A stretch of 12,017 nucleotides of DNA from SZUA-217 sp034658975 (GTDB lineage Bacteria; Actinomycetota; Acidimicrobiia; Spongiisociales; ZC4RG35): contig JAYEGJ010000058.1 of the NCBI GenBank assembly GCA_034658975.1, positions 1-12,017 on the forward strand. The letters are read 5' to 3'. Under the pieces are notes generated by a model. It searched no databases. It saw only the letters and a program-made list of their open reading frames with translations, and was not told the DNA's origin. Shown here piece after piece: positions 5,605 through 9,682 of this stretch; positions within the stretch are counted from its first letter, which is position 1; every line of letters begins with the position of its first letter. The position numbers were made by a program, and so were the translations under genes.

Positions 5605-5635
5605 ACGGTAACCGGAGGGTGCGATTGTCTACCGT
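5605..5635. promoter_or_regulatory. Divergent leaderless promoters: membrane peptide (-) and crotonase (+)
   Basis: On the minus strand TACCGT (5610-5605) is followed by 6 nt and the GTG at 5598; TAGACA (5631-5626), 15 bp upstream, is a possible -35. On the plus strand the same hexamer TACCGT (5630-5635) is followed by 7 nt and the GTG at 5643. The plus-strand -10 box overlaps the proposed minus-strand -35, so the two genes may compete for polymerase. Confidence 0.5.
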
Positions 5636-5642
5636 CATCGCC

Positions 5643-6422
5643 GTGAACTGGCTTCAGGTCGATGACCGCGACGAGGTGCGCCGGCTGACGATCGACAACC
5701 CCGATCGCAAGAATGCAGTGCCGTTCGACGGGTGGTCCGATCTGCTGGACGCGTTCACGGACTTTGAGAGTTCGGCGGCTCGTGTGCTCGTGGTTACCGG
5801 AGCGAATGGCGAATTCTGCGCAGGAGCCGATCTGGATCTGACGGGAAGCGCTTCCATGCTTTCCGTCGTCGACAGGCACGCCCGTATGAAGCTGATCGAG
5901 CGGACCGCTACCGCCCTTCACCGAACGACAAAGCCAACGATCGCCGCCGTCGACGGCGTCGCCGTCGGGGCGGGGATGAACCTGGCACTGGGCTGCGACA
6001 TCGTGATCGCAACCGACCGGGCGAGGTTCTCGGAGATATTCGTCAGGAGAGGTCTGAGCATCGACTTCGGAGGAAGTTGGCTCCTGCCCCGGATAGTCGG
6101 GCTCCAGCGGGCCAAGGAGCTAGCCCTCTCGGGACGGATTATCGGAGCCGAAGAAGCGCTGAGCATCGGCCTTGTTCTCGAGGTGGTTCCTCCCGAAGAT
6201 CTTCCGGCTCGGGCTCAGGAGCTCGCCGACAGCCTGCTCAAGGGGGCTCCGATCGCACAGGCGATGATCAAGCAGGGCCTGAATGCGTCGTTCGAATCGA
6301 GTTTTGCCGAATCCGTCAGTTGGGAAGGGCAGTCGCAGGCGATCGCCTTCGGCACCGAGGACGTGGCTGAGGGGATCGGGGCATTCCTACAGAAGCGCGA
6401 TCCGGAGTGGAAGGGGCGCTGA
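5643..6422 (+). CDS. Enoyl-CoA hydratase/isomerase family protein (PaaG-like)
   Basis: A crotonase-fold acyl-CoA enzyme of 259 residues from GTG 5643, probably hydrating or isomerising an enoyl-CoA in fatty-acid or aromatic-acid breakdown. The CoA/oxyanion motifs are FCAGADL (58-64) and DGVAVGAGMNLALGCD (104-119). It then has RARFSEIFVRRGLSIDFGGS and WLLPRIVG. The DxGGSWLLPR form, with Asp rather than the Glu/Gly of classical hydratases, is typical of PaaG-like isomerases/hydratases. The end, GIGAFLQKRDPEWKG, is the usual family C-terminus. An alternative GTG at 5619 has no useful ribosome site. GTG 5643 has TACCGT at 7 nt and fits the family N-terminus. The gene converges on the cytosine deaminase with no base between the two stops. 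Confidence 0.88.
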   Translation: MNWLQVDDRDEVRRLTIDNPDRKNAVPFDGWSDLLDAFTDFESSAARVLVVTGANGEFCAGADLDLTGSASMLSVVDRHARMKLIERTATALHRTTKPTIAAVDGVAVGAGMNLALGCDIVIATDRARFSEIFVRRGLSIDFGGSWLLPRIVGLQRAKELALSGRIIGAEEALSIGLVLEVVPPEDLPARAQELADSLLKGAPIAQAMIKQGLNASFESSFAESVSWEGQSQAIAFGTEDVAEGIGAFLQKRDPEWKGR

Positions 6423-6866
6423 CTACAGCTCCCCGATGTCCTCGTTCCACACATCGGGGCTGGTCTCGATGAACCGCGTCATCAGGTCAACACACCGCTG
6501 ATCGTCGACCACTTCGACTTCGACGCCGCGACTTCGCAATAAGTCCTCAGCACCGATGAATGTCGTATTCTCGCCCACGACCACCCTGGGAATGCCGAAT
6601 AGCAGGATCGCTCCCGAGCACATGTCACATGGTGAGAGCGTGGTGTAGATCGTGGAGCGCCGATAGGCCGATGCGGGCAATCGTCCTGCGTTCTCGAGGG
6701 CATCCATCTCGCCGTGGAGGATCGCTGAGCCACCCTGCACCCGGCGGTTGTGTCCGCGTCCGACGATGTTCCCGTCGATCACCAAGACCGATCCGATCGG
6801 GATGCCTCCCTCGGCGAGACCCGTCAGCGCCTCTTTCAAGGCTGCCTCTAGTCCAGGATCGTTCAT
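6423..6866 (-). CDS. Cytosine deaminase, yeast Fcy1-like zinc enzyme
   Basis: A 147-residue cytidine-deaminase-fold enzyme that would convert cytosine to uracil and ammonia for pyrimidine salvage. Zinc ligands and the proton shuttle are His51 and Glu53 in ILHGEMDALENAGR, and Cys80 and Cys83 in TTLSPCDMCSGAI. Similarity to the Saccharomyces enzyme FCY1 runs over the whole length: GGIPIGSVL, GRGHNRRVQ, GIPRVVVGENTTF, VVDDQRC and the terminal WNEDIGEL. This is the small homodimeric type, not the large E. coli CodA amidohydrolase. Related guanine or other nucleobase deaminases are possible but fit less well. ATG 6866 is chosen because a longer frame (to 7004) only adds Arg-rich antisense sequence. 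TAAGCT lies 7 nt upstream, so the message is probably leaderless. Confidence 0.9.
   Translation of the reverse strand: MNDPGLEAALKEALTGLAEGGIPIGSVLVIDGNIVGRGHNRRVQGGSAILHGEMDALENAGRLPASAYRRSTIYTTLSPCDMCSGAILLFGIPRVVVGENTTFIGAEDLLRSRGVEVEVVDDQRCVDLMTRFIETSPDVWNEDIGEL
6431..6459. terminator. Hairpin terminator candidate inside the deaminase 3' end
   Basis: CCCCGATGT (6431-6439) pairs perfectly with ACATCGGGG (6451-6459) around an 11-base loop. It begins 9 bases past the crotonase stop and lies wholly within the last codons of the convergent cytosine deaminase gene (PDV and DIG). No T-tract follows on the plus strand. It could end crotonase transcripts while also coding protein on the other strand. 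Confidence 0.45.
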
Positions 6867-6873
6867 CGATGAA

Positions 6874-6892
6874 AGCTTAAGGGTTCTAGCCT
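6874..6892. promoter_or_regulatory. Compact divergent leaderless promoters: deaminase (-) and GGT-like (+)
   Basis: Only 32 bp separate the two start codons. On the minus strand TAAGCT (6879-6874) is followed by 7 nt and ATG 6866. On the plus strand TAGCCT (6887-6892) is followed by 6 nt and ATG 6899. Neither gene has a Shine-Dalgarno. Any -35 element must lie inside the first codons of the opposing gene. Confidence 0.55.
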
Positions 6893-6898
6893 TGTGCG

Positions 6899-8368
6899 AT
6901 GCCGCGTATGGCAATAGCCGGCCCATCAGGGCTCGTGACCGACGCAGCCGCCCGGATTGCCGAGGTCGGCGGATCGGTGGTGGACGCCGCCATCGTTGCT
7001 GCACTCACGGCGATGTGCACCGAACCCGGCGTTTGTGCCCCCGGCGGCGGAGGATTCTTGACGATCGACATCCTGGGGAATCGTCCGGTCGTCATCGACG
7101 GGTACATCGCCCAGCCCGGAAAGGGATTTGAGGGTGAGCCGGTTGGTCGCGAGATCTGGATGGAGTACGGCGGCGGCATGACCAGCATCGTGGGCTCGGG
7201 GTCGGTCGCCGTGCCCGGTGTGTTTGCAGGGCTGGCGATGGCCTCGGACATGTTCGGGGTGGCGCCGTGGCGTGAGCTGATGGAAATGGTCGCGATGACC
7301 ATCGAGGATGGTTTCCCGCTCGGTCGGGCGGCGCACCATTACCTGACCTATGCAGGAGAGCCCATCTTCTCGCATGACGAGACGGTCCGAACGGCGCTCT
7401 TTAACGGGGATCGGCTGCTGGAGGTCGGGGAGCCGGTATTGATCCAGGGACTGGCGTCGACCCTGCGCTACATCGGCGAGGAGGGCGCGAGCGTCTTCTA
7501 CAAGGGTGATCTCGGTCACGCCATTGCAGACGATCTCGCGTCGAGCGGCGGCCAACTCACGCGGAAGGATCTGGAGACATACGAGGCCATCCCGCGTACC
7601 CCACTCACCATTAATTTGAGGGACTGGCGTCTGGACGTCAACCCTCCTCCGGCAGTCGGTGGCGTCACGGTCGCCATTGCCCTGAAAGCAGCGGCCGAGA
7701 GCAATCTGAGTGGTCCTCCAGCATGGGCCGAGGCGCTGGTGTCAGCATTCCAGATCAGATCGGACGAACTCGAACCGCATCATGATCTCAGCAAGGCGGC
7801 CGAGCATGTCCTCCTTCGGGCCGGGCTCCAATCTCCGTCCACCATCAGCATCGCCGCCGCAGACGATGAAGGCGGGGCGGTGGCCGGTACCTTCTCGGCG
7901 GGCTATGGCTCCGGCGTCGCACCGGCAGGGTCCGGCCTGATGATGAACAACGGGATGGGTGAGATCGAGCTCTGTCTGGGCGGTCTGAAGGCCGAGCATC
8001 CGGGCCGACGGATGATGTCCAACATGGCGCCGACAGTGGCCCGAAGAGGTCCGGATGTGGTTGCGATCGGATCACCGGGAGCCGACCGAATCACCAGTGC
8101 CCTCATGGTGACCCTGGAGTGGCTGGTGGCCGGAATGAATCTGGAGGAGGCCATCGAGCATCCTCGGGTCCACCCGGAGTTCGGTGACTGGGGAGTCAGG
8201 ATCGCAACCGAACCCGGCCTGGACCTGGACGGTATCCACTACCCAGTCCGCAGCTTCGCGGATCTCGACATGTTCTTCGGTGGTGTGAACGGCACGGCGC
8301 TCGAAGGCGGTGAGCTTCACGGCCATGCCGATAGCCGGCGTCAAGGCTCGGTAGTGCTGGTTGGCTGA
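6899..8368 (+). CDS. Gamma-glutamyltranspeptidase-like (Ntn-hydrolase) protein
   Basis: A 489-residue member of the GGT family, self-processing Ntn hydrolases acting on gamma-glutamyl or acyl-amide bonds. N-terminal half: EVGGSVVDAAIVAALTAMC (family GGNAVDAAVAA), APGGGGFLTI, GSGSVAVPGVFAGL, DLETYEAI. C-terminal half: PSTISIAAADDEGGAVAGTF, GSGLMMNNGMGEIEL, RRMMSNMAPTVA, AIGSPGADRI. Thr315 (PST-IS) aligns with the nucleophile, but the usual Thr-Thr-His is Thr-Ile-Ser, and the later GSPGG is GSPGA, so activity or substrate may differ. There is no signal peptide, whereas classical GGTs are exported; this one looks cytoplasmic. ATG 6899 has TAGCCT 6 nt upstream; Met at 6908 is an alternative. The next gene overlaps it by 8 nt. 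Confidence 0.87.
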   Translation: MPRMAIAGPSGLVTDAAARIAEVGGSVVDAAIVAALTAMCTEPGVCAPGGGGFLTIDILGNRPVVIDGYIAQPGKGFEGEPVGREIWMEYGGGMTSIVGSGSVAVPGVFAGLAMASDMFGVAPWRELMEMVAMTIEDGFPLGRAAHHYLTYAGEPIFSHDETVRTALFNGDRLLEVGEPVLIQGLASTLRYIGEEGASVFYKGDLGHAIADDLASSGGQLTRKDLETYEAIPRTPLTINLRDWRLDVNPPPAVGGVTVAIALKAAAESNLSGPPAWAEALVSAFQIRSDELEPHHDLSKAAEHVLLRAGLQSPSTISIAAADDEGGAVAGTFSAGYGSGVAPAGSGLMMNNGMGEIELCLGGLKAEHPGRRMMSNMAPTVARRGPDVVAIGSPGADRITSALMVTLEWLVAGMNLEEAIEHPRVHPEFGDWGVRIATEPGLDLDGIHYPVRSFADLDMFFGGVNGTALEGGELHGHADSRRQGSVVLVG

Positions 8369-8864
8369 GGTCACGCTGCGGAACGCCGGGCCCACTTCCG
8401 AAGAGTCCCTTTGGCTGATGCTCTACTACGCGTCGCATTCAAACGACCAGAAGTGTGTGACGCCGGAGGGTGTGAGGCGTGACCCCTATCTGGCTCGGTA
8501 TGTCGCCGGTTGGGGTCGGCCAGGCGATTCTGGCGTCATCGCCGAGTTGGAAGGAAATGTCGTCGGCGCGGCCTGGGTTCGGCTTCTCGTTGGCGACGAG
8601 CAGAGCGACATCTCGTTTGTCGATGCAGAAACCCCGGAGCTAGCGGTGGCCGTGCTGCCCGGGCTGGAAGGTCAGCGCATCGGAACCGCCATGATGGAGC
8701 GACTCTTTGAGGTGGGGCGGGGGAGATACCCGGCGATCGTTCTGACCGTTCGGAAGGAGAACCCGGCCATGCACCTCTACGAGCGTCTCGGGTTTGAAAC
8801 GGTGGACAGCGTCACCAATCGGGTTGGTACCGAATCGGTGAAGATGGTGCTGACCTTGGACTAG
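8361..8864 (+). CDS. GNAT family N-acetyltransferase
   Basis: A 167-residue acetyl-CoA-dependent N-acetyltransferase. The order of elements is standard: N-terminal TLRNAGPTSEESLWLML, central strand VVGAAWVRLL (about 67-76), AVAVLPGLEGQRIGTAMMERL carrying the acetyl-CoA pyrophosphate loop (about 103-109), then VLTVRKENPAMHLYERLGFETV, the motif B helix with the catalytic-region Tyr. The start is the TTG at 8361: it is the only start codon after the in-frame stop at 8352 that keeps the whole domain. It overlaps the end of the GGT-like gene by 8 nt, so the two are probably co-translated. No strong Shine-Dalgarno is visible. A strong hairpin terminator follows. The acceptor substrate is unknown. 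Confidence 0.88.
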   Translation: MAEVTLRNAGPTSEESLWLMLYYASHSNDQKCVTPEGVRRDPYLARYVAGWGRPGDSGVIAELEGNVVGAAWVRLLVGDEQSDISFVDAETPELAVAVLPGLEGQRIGTAMMERLFEVGRGRYPAIVLTVRKENPAMHLYERLGFETVDSVTNRVGTESVKMVLTLD

Positions 8865-8873
8865 ATGGAGGAG

Positions 8874-8903
8874 GCGGGGAGCGTCCTGTTGGGCGCTCCC
8901 CGC
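8874..8903. terminator. Strong hairpin terminator between convergent genes
   Basis: GCGGGGAGCG (8874-8883) and CGCTCCCCGC (8894-8903) form a perfect 10-bp GC-rich stem with a 10-base loop, followed on the plus strand by TCTCTGTT. It lies 10 bases past the GNAT stop and 20 bases before the convergent repeat-protein stop, so it can act in both directions. Confidence 0.8.
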
Positions 8904-8922
8904 TCTCTGTTGACCGGCTCCC

Positions 8923-9486
8923 TTAACGAGGGCCGCTCGTGGGCTCTGTGTACGGGTACTCCAGAGCAATGGTGTTGAGCTCAATGAACCCGGGATCGAC
9001 CTCATGGGCCTGCTCCCAGCCTTCGATGAGGGCTCCGTAGGAGCCGATGTTGACAGCGATGAACGGTGCAAGCCTGTTTGCCAGGTCCATGTCGTATGGG
9101 CCGTAGACGCCCAGGTTGGTGTTCACCGCCTCGAAGGCGGGTTCGACAGCGTGCCTCTCTGCGACGATCTGGTTTAGCCAACCGTAGGAGTCGATGTTGG
9201 CCTCGATGAACCGGTCAACCCTGGGTTGGGGTTCGATGCGGGGTACGGCGGGGACTGCTGGCTTCATCCACTCCAGGTCGGTGATGTTGAGCCGGAGGAA
9301 TTCGGCATGTGATAGCCCTGTGGCAACTGCCGCCGTGTCGGTTTCGGCTGTCGTATCGATGTTGCTGACAACGAAGCCGAGGCCCATTCCGACGGCGAGC
9401 ACCAGGACCATCGTCCCGATTCCTCTGGGTGAGACACCTCTGAGCCCGGGTGCCTCTGGGTGGGTGATTGTGCTGAACAGTGACAT
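8923..9486 (-). CDS. Membrane-anchored protein with five F-x3-N repeats
   Basis: A 187-residue protein I do not recognise. A short cytoplasmic lead (MSLFSTITHPEAPGLRGVSP) is followed by one membrane helix (about 22-41, IGTMVLVLAVGMGLGFVVS), a Thr/Ala-rich linker, and an outer region built of repeats. The repeats centre on Phe63, 93, 118, 142 and 167, each with Asn four residues later (Asn67, 97, 122, 146, 171): EFLRLNI, RFIEANIDSYG, AFEAVNT, PFIAVNIGSYG, GFIELNT. Repeats 2-3 and 4-5 form a 49-residue tandem duplication, with HxV[ED]PxF linking each pair. GAGGAGG lies 6 nt before the ATG, unlike the leaderless genes nearby. No cysteine, lipobox or catalytic motif is seen. It is divergent from the LAL regulator. 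A surface or scaffold role is only a guess. Confidence 0.75.
   Translation of the reverse strand: MSLFSTITHPEAPGLRGVSPRGIGTMVLVLAVGMGLGFVVSNIDTTAETDTAAVATGLSHAEFLRLNITDLEWMKPAVPAVPRIEPQPRVDRFIEANIDSYGWLNQIVAERHAVEPAFEAVNTNLGVYGPYDMDLANRLAPFIAVNIGSYGALIEGWEQAHEVDPGFIELNTIALEYPYTEPTSGPR
9035..9212 (-). repeat. DNA-level duplication inside the F-x3-N repeat gene
   Basis: 9035-9064 and 9182-9211 match at about 26 of 30 bases (both begin CCGTAGGAG and share CGATGTTG and CGATGAAC), offset by 147 bp or exactly 49 codons. They encode the SYG-containing repeats 4 and 2. The retained DNA identity suggests a fairly recent internal duplication. Confidence 0.75.
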
Positions 9487-9561
9487 CAGGCACCTCCTCT
9501 TGCTCGTATGCCGGTCACTTTTCGAACGTATGGCGAAGGAGTGGCCCGGTCATCGGTATCG

Positions 9562-9624
9562 ACTACCCAACCGACCCCAGGCACTACCCAATTCGATCCA
9601 ACCACTACCCAGGTGGTGACGTTT
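9562..9624 (+). promoter_or_regulatory. Three ACTACCCA boxes at exact 21-bp spacing
   Basis: ACTACCCA occurs at 9562-9569, 9583-9590 and 9604-9611, each start exactly 21 bp after the last (two helical turns), so all three lie on one face of the DNA. Sequence between the boxes is poorly conserved. They sit in the 196-bp region between the divergent repeat-protein gene and the LAL regulator, 72 bp upstream of the latter's start. This is the form of a cooperative activator array. The regulator itself, or another factor, could bind. The rest of the region (9487-9561 and 9625-9682) shows only ribosome sites and no convincing promoter boxes. Confidence 0.55.
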
Positions 9625-9682
9625 GGCCCTTGCTCTACCACGAGGGTTCCGATCCACTGGGAATGTCGGTGTTGGGAGTTGG

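Noticed and set aside
5619..5642. GTG 5619 as the crotonase start
   Set aside because: No properly spaced Shine-Dalgarno or -10 box; GTG 5643 matches both the family N-terminus and the TANNNT spacing seen at neighbouring genes.
6867..7004. N-terminal extension of the cytosine deaminase
   Set aside because: The added residues are Arg/Pro-rich antisense of the GGT-like gene, and the enzyme family begins at about ATG 6866.
9194..9619. Long plus-strand open frame antisense to the F-x3-N repeat protein
   Set aside because: Shadow of the real minus-strand gene, which has a strong Shine-Dalgarno, a membrane helix and protein-level repeats.
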